Source: Ruminococcaceae bacterium UBA7067 (GTDB lineage: Bacteria > Bacillota > Clostridia > Oscillospirales > Acutalibacteraceae). From it: a stretch of DNA of 30,977 nucleotides. The translations under genes and the position numbers were made by a program. Shown here piece after piece: positions 24,980 through 30,977 of this stretch. How positions within the stretch are numbered: position 1 is the stretch's first letter; each line of letters begins with the position of its first letter. A model generated the notes under the pieces. The model saw only the letters and a list, made by a program, of their open reading frames with translations. It had not been told where the DNA came from and did no database searches. The stretch covers positions 1 to 30,977 of the forward strand of contig DKZT01000067.1 of NCBI GenBank assembly GCA_002493755.1, written 5' to 3'.

Positions 24980-25420
24980 ATGGCATACAGCGAAAAGGTT
25001 ATGGATCACTTTGCCAATCCGAGAAACGTCGGCGAAATTGAAAACGCAGACGGTATCGGCGAGGTTGGAAATTCAAAATGCGGCGATATTATGAAAATGT
25101 ATATAAAGGTCAACGGCGGCATCATTACCGATGTTAAGTTCAAGACCTTCGGCTGCGGCGCCGCTATTGCGACAAGCTCAATGGCAACCGAGCTTATCAA
25201 GGGCAAGAGCATTGAGGAGGCGTTAAAGCTTACCAACAAAGCGGTTATGGAAGCGCTTGACGGTTTGCCGCCGGTTAAGGTTCATTGCAGCGTGCTTGCA
25301 GAGCAGGCTATAAAGGCTGCTCTGTCTGATTATTACAGAAAGCTCGGTGTTGACCCTGAGCCGATAGTCGGCAAAATTGAGGAATGCGACCACGAGGAAG
25401 GCTGCGCCTGCGAGCTTTAA
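24980..25420 (+). CDS. iscU: Iron-sulfur cluster scaffold IscU/NifU N-domain protein
   Basis: The scaffold on which IscS-derived sulfur and iron are built into a cluster before transfer. The 146-residue protein begins YSEKVMDHFANPRNVG and has the three scaffold cysteines Cys34 (SKCGD, with Asp36), Cys59 (FGCGAA) and Cys103 (VHCSVLAE). Beyond residue 125, where IscU proteins usually end, there is a tail with three further cysteines and a histidine (Cys136, His138, Cys142, Cys144). The ATG at 24980 follows AAGGGA, and an in-frame TTG six bases earlier is rejected. The tight coupling to iscS supports the function. It could equally be labelled nifU in clostridial annotation. Confidence 0.92.
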   Translation: MAYSEKVMDHFANPRNVGEIENADGIGEVGNSKCGDIMKMYIKVNGGIITDVKFKTFGCGAAIATSSMATELIKGKSIEEALKLTNKAVMEALDGLPPVKVHCSVLAEQAIKAALSDYYRKLGVDPEPIVGKIEECDHEEGCACEL

Positions 25421-25443
25421 TCGAATTGAACACATAAAAATTC

Positions 25444-25484
25444 ACCCCTGCTTCAAAATGCGGTCTGCAAATTGAAGCAGGGGT
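25444..25484. terminator. Bidirectional terminator after iscU
   Basis: A perfect 13-pair stem (25444-25456 with 25472-25484) closes around a 15-base loop with an inner TGC/GCA pairing. TTTT follows on the plus strand, and the minus strand also continues T-rich, so it can end both iscU and the converging ATPase gene. Confidence 0.88.
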
Positions 25485-25493
25485 TTTATGCGG

Positions 25494-26843
25494 CTACTCC
25501 GCATACTGTTTTCGCTCCCTGAGAAAGCGTTTCAGTAAAAAACCTAGAAAGTACGGAAAAGTATAAAACTCGCCGTTAAAGCCGATATTTTTGTTTGCCA
25601 GCTTAATTCCGTATTTTATGTCGGAATAGCTGTCTTTCTTTATAAGTGCTTTAAGCGAAGGCGTTGACGCATCATTTGCCTTTACCTCAACGGGAACAAG
25701 AGTGTTTGCATCTCTTACGAAAAAGTCCATTTCAAGCGTTCCTTTTTCGTTTTTATAAAAATACAGCTGATACCCCTGCTTTACCAGCATATCGGCAACT
25801 ATGTTTTCATAAATTGCGCCCTTGTAGGTGTTAAAGTTCTTATTAAACCTTAAATCCTCCTGAGCCTCCTCATCAAGAGAGCCAATCAAAAGACCTGTAT
25901 CTCTGAAATACAGCTTGTAGCTATCGGGATTATAATTACCTTTAAGCGGCAGCTCGGGAAATGACATACAATAGCAGACATTTATAATACCTGCATTATT
26001 AAGCCATTCTACCGTGCCGACAAAATCACGGCTTCTCGCTCCTTTGCGAATCTTTGAAATCTGAAATTTCTTATTGTCCTTGCCGAGAAAAACAGGTATT
26101 TTTCTGAATACCTCAAGAATTTTCCCTTTATCAAGACCACCGGCATACTTTGTTATATCTTCCTCATAGTCAAGCAACAGCTGCTTCTGAAGCTTCAATG
26201 TTCCGCTGTAATTATTCTGAGTTACAAAAGTATATACTACCGCAGGCATACCGCCGAGCACCATATATTCTCTGAAACTTTCAAGCATAACCTTGTATTC
26301 AACCTCGGAGAGAGGTGTGATTGAAAGCATTTTTTGATACAGGTCTTCTATCTGCGCTTCCTTATATCCTTTTGCCCAGAGAAACTCTTCAAAATCAAGT
26401 GAATACATTTCGTAATCCTCTTTGTATCCGACACTGTTTGATTCAATCTCATTATAATTTATTCCCATAAGCGAACCCGAGCAAATAACATCAAATCTGC
26501 CGTCCTGCTTAAAAGCCTTCAGACTTGTGGCGCAATTAATGCAATCCTGAATTTCGTCAAAGAAAAACAGGGTTTCACCGGCGGGAAATTCAAGGTCGGG
26601 ATTCATAAGGGAAATGTTTTTCAGTATTGTATCAACCTCAAAGCCATTGTCAAAGATACTTTTATATTGTTTTTGAAGCACAAAATTTATTTCTACAACG
26701 GATTTATATTTGTGTTTGGCAAAATGTCTGATAGCTTCAGTCTTGCCGACCTGACGAGCGCCTTTTACTATAAGAGGAAGTCTGTTATCGGTATTTTTCC
26801 AATCCAACAGAAATTTATCAATTTTTCTTGTAAGCCGTTCCAT
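25494..26843 (-). CDS. AAA_14/DUF4143 family ATPase
   Basis: A 449-residue ATP-binding protein of the common but poorly understood AAA_14 plus DUF4143 type. Walker A is GARQVGKT (28-35), Walker B FFFDEIQD (about 92-99), and a sensor-like SGS follows (about 123). The DUF4143 part includes EYMVLGGMPAVVYTF, YFRDTGLLIGSLDEEA and GAIYENIVADML. The C-terminal stretch LEMDFFVRDANTLVPVEVKAN has the D...E-x-K spacing of a PD-(D/E)XK nuclease-like fold. Cellular role is not established for the family. The ATG follows GGAGGT by five bases. It has its own promoter and lies alone between convergent iscU and queH. I see no mobile-element or toxin-antitoxin partner. Confidence 0.85.
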   Translation of the reverse strand: MERLTRKIDKFLLDWKNTDNRLPLIVKGARQVGKTEAIRHFAKHKYKSVVEINFVLQKQYKSIFDNGFEVDTILKNISLMNPDLEFPAGETLFFFDEIQDCINCATSLKAFKQDGRFDVICSGSLMGINYNEIESNSVGYKEDYEMYSLDFEEFLWAKGYKEAQIEDLYQKMLSITPLSEVEYKVMLESFREYMVLGGMPAVVYTFVTQNNYSGTLKLQKQLLLDYEEDITKYAGGLDKGKILEVFRKIPVFLGKDNKKFQISKIRKGARSRDFVGTVEWLNNAGIINVCYCMSFPELPLKGNYNPDSYKLYFRDTGLLIGSLDEEAQEDLRFNKNFNTYKGAIYENIVADMLVKQGYQLYFYKNEKGTLEMDFFVRDANTLVPVEVKANDASTPSLKALIKKDSYSDIKYGIKLANKNIGFNGEFYTFPYFLGFLLKRFLRERKQYAE

Positions 26844-26873
26844 AGCGCACCTCCGATAAAATTCTATATTAAT

Positions 26874-26902
26874 AGTATATCACCGAATTCCGTGTGATTC
26901 AA
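26874..26902 (-). promoter_or_regulatory. Promoter of the DUF4143 ATPase gene
   Basis: On the minus strand TTGAAT (26897-26902) and TATACT (26874-26879) are separated by 17 bases. The leader would be about 25 bases. Three phased direct repeats lie directly upstream, the first ending ten bases from the -35. Confidence 0.6.
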
Positions 26903-26912
26903 TAAGTGATTT

Positions 26913-26993
26913 CACGTTTTTCCGATACATTAGCGGTGCGATATACACATTTTTCCGATATTTATTCGGCACACTCACCACATTTTTCCGTTC
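26913..26993 (-). repeat. Three direct repeats with 33-base phasing
   Basis: A 15-base unit (minus strand TATCGGAAAAAYGTG) occurs at 26913-26927 and 26946-26960, with a third copy at 26979-26993 sharing the 12-base core CGGAAAAATGTG. Starts are exactly 33 bases apart. Sequence between the units is not conserved. The third copy lies inside the 3' end of queH and encodes part of its tail; the other two are intergenic, immediately upstream of the ATPase promoter. Confidence 0.7.
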
Positions 26994-27612
26994 TTTTCTG
27001 CTTTGAAAAAACACAGCCGCAGTAGTCCTGACGGTATAAATTGTACTGTCTTGACAGCTCGGTTGAGCGCTTGAAGCCGTTTTTCTTTTTAAAATCAGAG
27101 GCAAGGTATTTTACTCCGTACTCCTTTTCAAGTCTGTTGCCGATTTCATTAATAAGCGCGGCGTTTTTCAGCGGACTTATCGTGAGGGTTGTTGCGAAAT
27201 AGTCAAAGCCTTTCTCTTTGGCAAGAGCCGCTGTTTTTCCAAGGCGAAGCTCAAAGCATTTTTCACAGCGTTTGCCGCCCTCTTTTTCTTTTTCAAGTCC
27301 CTTTACCCTGCCGTAAAATTCATCGGGCGCAAACGGAACGTCAATATAGCTTAAAGGATTTTTGGCTTTGAACTCACCTATAAACCGCTTCTGCTCGGCA
27401 CTGCGGATTTCGTACTCGTTATCAGGGTACAGATTAGGATTATAATAAAACACAGTGATTTCAAAATAGTCGGATAAATACTCAATAACATAGCTGCTGC
27501 ACGGCGCACAGCAGCTGTGAAGCAGAAGCCTCGGCACTAAACCGAGGCTTTTATTTTTTTCAATCAGCTTATCCATCTCACGCTGATAATTTATCTTATT
27601 CGGCTCACCCAT
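26962..27612 (-). CDS. queH: Epoxyqueuosine reductase QueH
   Basis: QueH (former DUF208) reduces epoxyqueuosine to queuosine in the wobble base of certain tRNAs, replacing the unrelated QueG. The 216-residue protein has the vicinal cysteine motif LLLHSCCAPCSSYV (Cys34, Cys35, Cys38), NPNLYPDNEYEIR, RCEKCFELRL, the stretch FATTLTISPLKN and near the end RQDYCGCVFS, all characteristic of the family. The start ATG overlaps the upstream HAD gene's stop by eight bases (ATGGGTGA), with AGGGTGAT in front. The last dozen residues include two further cysteines (EKCGECAE) and are encoded by the third copy of the 33-base-phased repeat. It is the last gene of the cyclase-lipoprotein-HAD-queH operon. Confidence 0.92.
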   Translation of the reverse strand: MGEPNKINYQREMDKLIEKNKSLGLVPRLLLHSCCAPCSSYVIEYLSDYFEITVFYYNPNLYPDNEYEIRSAEQKRFIGEFKAKNPLSYIDVPFAPDEFYGRVKGLEKEKEGGKRCEKCFELRLGKTAALAKEKGFDYFATTLTISPLKNAALINEIGNRLEKEYGVKYLASDFKKKNGFKRSTELSRQYNLYRQDYCGCVFSKQKRTEKCGECAE

Positions 27613-28261
27613 TAATTATCACCCTGTAAAGCTCAGCAGAGCTTGATACGGTTATTTCTGCGCCCTCGCCCTCAAGCTCCTCCTTTGTTCTGAAACCCCA
27701 GAGCACGCCGCAGAAATCAAGTCCTGCATTCCTCGCCGTTATCACGTCAACATTGCTGTCGCCCACATAAAGGCAGTCATTCTTATCAACAGACAATTCA
27801 TCTAAAAGTGCTAAAACAGACGATGGGTCGGGCTTTGTCGGGTATTGCGCTTTTTTGCCCCACGCTATATCAAATTCGATTCCGTCAAAAAGCTTATCAA
27901 GCATATTTTTCACAAACTCGTCGGGCTTGTTTGAAAGAACATTTATTTTAACTCCGTTTTGCTTAAGCGACCTGAGCATATCGACTACACCGTCATACGG
28001 CTTTGTTTTATCAAGGCAATGGATTATATAATCATCGTCATAGTCCTTTGTCACCTTAGCTTTAAGCTCCTCGTCCTTTGCCGCGTCACCCATAGCGCGC
28101 TCTATGAGCTTTGCTCTGCCGTTACCGACAAAGTATTTGTACGCATCATACGGATGCACGGGCAAGCCGTTCATTTCAAGCGCCTTATTAACGCTGTCGG
28201 CTAAATCGTAAAGCGAATTTACGAGTGTTCCGTCCAAATCAAATACTACACATTTATACAT
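27605..28261 (-). CDS. HAD hydrolase, phosphoglycolate phosphatase-like
   Basis: A 218-residue cytosolic phosphatase of HAD subfamily IA. Motif I is FDLDGTLVNS (Asp8, Asp10), motif II is NVLSNKP (about residue 110), motif III/IV are KPDPSS and YVGDSNVDV. The closest functional class by layout is phosphoglycolate phosphatase (Gph) or the pyrophosphatase PpaX; the substrate cannot be fixed from sequence. Its ATG follows a duplicated ribosome binding site (28263-28284). It is 24 bases after the lipoprotein gene and overlaps queH by eight bases. Confidence 0.88.
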   Translation of the reverse strand: MYKCVVFDLDGTLVNSLYDLADSVNKALEMNGLPVHPYDAYKYFVGNGRAKLIERAMGDAAKDEELKAKVTKDYDDDYIIHCLDKTKPYDGVVDMLRSLKQNGVKINVLSNKPDEFVKNMLDKLFDGIEFDIAWGKKAQYPTKPDPSSVLALLDELSVDKNDCLYVGDSNVDVITARNAGLDFCGVLWGFRTKEELEGEGAEITVSSSAELYRVIING

Positions 28262-28262
28262 T

Positions 28263-28284
28263 TATATCACCCTTATATCACCCT
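28263..28284 (-). repeat. Duplicated ribosome binding site before the HAD gene
   Basis: Two perfect adjacent copies of an 11-base unit (AGGGTGATATA on the minus strand, 28274-28284 and 28263-28273) precede the ATG by one base. Each includes a GGGTGAT site, so the leader carries two possible ribosome binding sites; the nearer is correctly spaced, the farther is 11 bases too distant. Confidence 0.8.
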
Positions 28285-28285
28285 G

Positions 28286-30145
28286 TTAAAAATTGAATCT
28301 GTCATCGTAATGCTCCTCAGGCAGCTGCTTTTGCGGCTGCGAGGTATCTTTTTTAGCTTCTTTTGCTCTTTCTGCTTCGTTCTGCTTCTGCATAAGCTCG
28401 GCGTGCTTTTTCTCAAGCATTTTTGACCGCTTATTGAACACAAAAATCAGCAGAGCGGTAAGCATAACCATAAAGAACGCGCATACGCAGTATATTACAA
28501 CACCCTGCGGATAAGGCAGTGTAGCCGTGTATTTTACTGTGGTTTCTCCGCCCTTAAGATGCAATACATATCCGTTTTCCTTGTCAATATCAAGAGAAGA
28601 AATATCTCCCGAGCCGTCTGAGGTTACGCCCGAAAAGCCGGATACACTTTCGTTACCCTTGGTGTAAAGGGTATAAACAAGCGGCACGTCCTTATTCTTG
28701 CCGGTGAGCATATATGAAATATTGATTTCATCGGTGAAAGCAACATTTGTGACAACGCTCATACTGTCTGTATACTGCGAATATGAAAGTGAATTTCCGC
28801 CGCCGAACAGCTTGTTCATCTCCTCGGAAATCTTTTTTGCTGTGCCCTTTGAGGTTATGCGGCAGATTACGCCGTCATCTGATTTCATTCTTGTTACGGA
28901 AACACCCTTTTTATTGAGGAAGTCATAGGCGTAATCCCTGCCCTCCTGTCCGTTGACTGCGCTGTATACAAAATCAAGGCAGCGTGTGAAGTTGTCATCA
29001 TCGTAGCTTTCAAGGGTTACGTTTATGCCCTTAATTTCATACTGAATACCGTCGGGTATTCTTATATCATAAACACTGTCGTCGGATTTGAGAGAATAAA
29101 TGCCGTCTATCCACTCGCCGGCTTTTGTCCATACGCCGTCCCTTAGCTGCACGCCCTCGCCGTGAGTTGTCTTAAGCGGAAGAGAATATTTATAGCTTAA
29201 ATCAACCTTAGAATCCTCCTTCGGCACAAAAGAAAGCGTGTTTATATTTTCCTCAAACACAAGCTGCTCCGCTAAAGGAGTACTGCTGTTATTCTGGTCG
29301 CCGTAATAGAGCGACACGGTGTCGCAGTCGAGGAAAAGAGCCGTTGCTTTCTGAAGCTCTGAAAGTGAAAGTCCGTTATACACAATCTGATATTCCTGAT
29401 TGTTGCCCTGCTGAGTCCAGCCGCTGTAAGCCGCACTGTCGAGAGTTCTTTTTTTCATAACGGAAATAAGCTTATCGCCCATTTCCTCATATGTTTTCTG
29501 AGGTACAGAAAGGGTAAATTTGCGGTCGTAATTGTCTTTTTTATTGTTCGTTGTTTCAATAAAAAGTCCCGTAACAGCGTAACCCTTTACAGCGTTGACC
29601 TCTGTATTATCGCCCTTACAGCTTTGTATATCGCCGTCCATATTTATAACATTTGATACACAGCTTAAATCAAATTGCAAATCGTTGTATTTCTTTTCAT
29701 CAATGCCGTTTTTCAGCCAGCTGAATATATCGTCTGTTTTAAAATCCTCAACAAAATGCCAGCCTTTGGCAAGCTCGCTGTTCGGGTGAACAAGGGTTGC
29801 CTGCACCTGCCTGTCGGTAATTACGGAAAGCTTTGACAGGTAATCAGACTTTGATTCAAATGTGAGAGTAAAGATATATTTCAGGCTACCGTTATCCTCA
29901 ACCTCCTCGCGCTGAAGCACAGAGGGGCAGTATTCGCTTATGATTTCGTTGAATTTCGCCCTTGTGTCGGAATTTGTGATAAGCGCCGTGCCCGAGTTCA
30001 GGGTGATTGTGCGAACACCCTTGAACTGTTTATCAAGCTTTAGCATACTTTCATATTCAAAAGTCTTTTCGCCGCAGCCGTAAAATGTTAAAATCGGCAT
30101 AGCAATCAGCAGCAAAAGTAAAACAGAAATAATTTTCCTCTTCAT
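28286..30145 (-). CDS. Unrecognised lipoprotein with C-terminal membrane anchor
   Basis: I do not recognise this 619-residue protein. Residues 1-24 form a lipoprotein-like signal peptide ending FYGC (probable lipidated Cys24, though the -2 and -3 residues are not canonical). A long extracytoplasmic region follows, rich in beta-like alternation and charged residues. Three stretches (about 60-110, 220-270 and 405-450) look loosely alike: a helix, then a DNG or QGN turn, a strand with alternating hydrophobics, and another helix. Near the C-terminus a membrane helix (about 550-573, VVIYCVCAFFMVMLTALLIFVF) leads to a 45-residue charged tail (KHAELMQKQNEAERAKEAKK, then PQKQLPEEHYDDRFNF). The protein would thus be tethered at both ends. 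The ATG follows AGGAGG by six bases; it is 11 bases after the cyclase gene. Residues and context do not reveal a function. Confidence 0.8.
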   Translation of the reverse strand: MKRKIISVLLLLLIAMPILTFYGCGEKTFEYESMLKLDKQFKGVRTITLNSGTALITNSDTRAKFNEIISEYCPSVLQREEVEDNGSLKYIFTLTFESKSDYLSKLSVITDRQVQATLVHPNSELAKGWHFVEDFKTDDIFSWLKNGIDEKKYNDLQFDLSCVSNVINMDGDIQSCKGDNTEVNAVKGYAVTGLFIETTNNKKDNYDRKFTLSVPQKTYEEMGDKLISVMKKRTLDSAAYSGWTQQGNNQEYQIVYNGLSLSELQKATALFLDCDTVSLYYGDQNNSSTPLAEQLVFEENINTLSFVPKEDSKVDLSYKYSLPLKTTHGEGVQLRDGVWTKAGEWIDGIYSLKSDDSVYDIRIPDGIQYEIKGINVTLESYDDDNFTRCLDFVYSAVNGQEGRDYAYDFLNKKGVSVTRMKSDDGVICRITSKGTAKKISEEMNKLFGGGNSLSYSQYTDSMSVVTNVAFTDEINISYMLTGKNKDVPLVYTLYTKGNESVSGFSGVTSDGSGDISSLDIDKENGYVLHLKGGETTVKYTATLPYPQGVVIYCVCAFFMVMLTALLIFVFNKRSKMLEKKHAELMQKQNEAERAKEAKKDTSQPQKQLPEEHYDDRFNF

Positions 30146-30156
30146 TTCAGTCCTCC

Positions 30157-30747
30157 TCAGATTCCTTTTTCCTGCGCCATAAGCACAGCCCTGACAGGCG
30201 ACGCTTCGAGAGCCGACAGCTTTAACGGAAAGGCAGCGAGAATGTAATCGCCGTCCTCAACTCCGCTTAAATCAAGACCCTCTAAAATAAGAATGTCGTT
30301 TAAAAACAGCTCACGGTGAATTTCAAAATCCTCGTCAGCCTGCGCCACTGAAAGTCCGTCTGTACCGACAAGATTTACACCGTAATCACCCAACACAAAG
30401 ACTGCGCTTGGCGTTAAAAAGGCTTCTCCCTCTCCCCTTATCAGCAGCTTTTTACGGCAGTGCGGCAAAATATCGTCCATATCCTCGCCTGTTATTATTC
30501 CGCTTATTGTTACCACGGTACACGCTCCGTAAAAGCGGGAAAGGTTAAGCTCGCCTATCTTTTTTCCGTCATCAAGATAGTGGTAGGGTGCGTCAATATG
30601 CGTTCCCGTATGGGTACACATCGCAACGGACGACAGGTTATATTCACCGCCGTATTCAATTTTTGAAAGCCAGCTTGTCTGCGGCTTTGGGTCACCGTCA
30701 TATACCCGTGACTTTAACGCATCACGGGAAATATCATACAGCAGCAT
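30157..30747 (-). CDS. Cyclase/kynurenine-formamidase family metal hydrolase
   Basis: A 196-residue enzyme of the KynB-like cyclase family, whose members hydrolyse amides or cyclise polyketides with a divalent metal. The metal-binding pattern HTGTHIDAPYH (His46, His50, Asp52, His56) is intact, with YLDDGK following and the late EGLDLSGVEDGDY region. Nothing here shows tryptophan degradation, so the substrate is open. The ATG at 30747 has GGGAGTG about six bases upstream and gives the family's usual start MLLYDISRDAL; a longer frame from 30807 has no ribosome binding site. It is the first gene of the four-gene operon. Confidence 0.85.
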   Translation of the reverse strand: MLLYDISRDALKSRVYDGDPKPQTSWLSKIEYGGEYNLSSVAMCTHTGTHIDAPYHYLDDGKKIGELNLSRFYGACTVVTISGIITGEDMDDILPHCRKKLLIRGEGEAFLTPSAVFVLGDYGVNLVGTDGLSVAQADEDFEIHRELFLNDILILEGLDLSGVEDGDYILAAFPLKLSALEASPVRAVLMAQEKGI

Positions 30748-30777
30748 TTTTTCACACTCCCGGTAAAAAAAGTAAAT

Positions 30778-30807
30778 AATGTAAAACGAGTATTGCCTCC
30801 CTTTCAA
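30778..30807 (-). promoter_or_regulatory. Candidate promoter with -35 inside the repeat
   Basis: On the minus strand TTGAAA (30802-30807) and TACATT (30778-30783) are spaced 18 bases apart. The -35 lies inside the first hairpin of the palindromic element at 30781-30946. The -10 matches four of six bases, so this is a modest candidate, but no other promoter is evident before the cyclase gene. Confidence 0.35.
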
Positions 30808-30946
30808 GGGAGTGGGACCGCTTGCGGTGGAAGGATGCGCTCGAACCGATGAATGTCTTGTATAGTTTCAGCAGAGCGAACACACCCCTCAGTCAGCTAC
30901 GCTGACAGCTCCCCTCAATGGGAGCCAAGACCTCGTTTTGGGTTAC
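30781..30946. repeat. MITE-like palindromic repeat, copy B
   Basis: The element has complementary ends: AAAACGAG near 30783-30790 with CTCGTTTT at 30932-30939, and CTCCC-type blocks inside them. Four hairpins follow in order: 30797-30812 (CTCCCTT/AAGGGAG), 30817-30828 (ACCGC/GCGGT), 30892-30906 (GTCAGC/GCTGAC) and 30909-30924 (CTCCC/GGGAG). A tail GACCTCGTTTTGGGTTAC (30929-30946) matches 7825-7842 at 16 of 18 bases, and the central 30841-30856 matches 7782-7797 in the opposite direction at 15 of 16. It is bordered by ATAAT at 30776-30780 and 30951-30955, a possible target duplication. No gene lies between 30808 and the window end. Confidence 0.75.
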
Positions 30947-30977
30947 AACGATAATTTTCCATTTGAAAGAGCCGCTT

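Noticed and set aside
25494..26843. Defence or toxin-antitoxin module around the DUF4143 ATPase
   Set aside because: Neighbours are housekeeping genes and no partner gene lies within the transcript.
26913..26993. Possible CRISPR array
   Set aside because: The period is only 33 bases with a 12-15-base shared unit; repeats and spacers are too short and there are no cas genes.
26880..27104. 74-residue minus-strand frame with RKNV every 11 residues
   Set aside because: It mostly overlaps queH out of frame and has no ribosome binding site; the periodicity is better explained as DNA-level phased repeats.

Overview
The window looks like chromosomal DNA of a low-to-mid GC, anaerobic, spore-forming Firmicute of the class Clostridia. 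SpoIIR indicates sporulation, the PflB/PflA pair indicates anaerobic pyruvate metabolism, and the order gdpP-rplI-dnaB is the usual Firmicutes arrangement. The intergenic palindromic repeats resemble those I associate with Ruminococcaceae/Oscillospiraceae, but that placement is inference and not proven here. I see no tRNA, rRNA, CRISPR array, insertion sequence or prophage.

Region 1 (1-7592, minus strand): small phosphoglycosyl transferase, O-antigen-ligase-like protein, NAD+ synthetase (nadE), Lrp/AsnC regulator, aminotransferase, ispE and spoIIR, closely packed and all read leftwards. Promoters are visible before the glycan genes (7564-7592) and before the Lrp gene (3317-3345). A hairpin with a T-tract fills the ispE-spoIIR gap and covers the spoIIR ribosome binding site.

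Region 2 (7593-9337): a divergently transcribed MocR-type regulator. A 150-base palindromic repeat lies in its likely 5' leader, and it shares a convergent terminator with the next gene.

Region 3 (9312-13333, minus): pflB, pflA and a membrane-anchored metallophosphoesterase. An internal terminator between pflB and pflA probably sets unequal expression.

Region 4 (13542-22940, minus): RNase J, GdpP (c-di-AMP phosphodiesterase), ribosomal protein L9, replicative helicase DnaB, TilS and FtsH. This housekeeping cluster ends in a strong terminator next to an unrelated 33-base inverted repeat.

Region 5 (23262-25484, plus): rnhA, iscS and iscU from an extended -10 promoter, ending at a strong bidirectional terminator.

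Region 6 (25494-30977, minus): a cyclase-family metal hydrolase, a large unrecognised lipoprotein with a C-terminal membrane anchor, a phosphoglycolate-phosphatase-like HAD enzyme and queH form a tight operon. Downstream lies a DUF4143-type AAA ATPase with its own promoter, preceded by three direct repeats spaced exactly 33 bases apart. The window closes in a second palindromic element.

Most of the window is ordinary core genome. The unexplained material is mainly non-coding: a modular palindromic repeat family (copies at 1-26, 7693-7842, 30781-30946), the 33-base phased repeats, the spoIIR leader hairpin, and the orphan lipoprotein. I do not see a clearly new defence or metabolic system.
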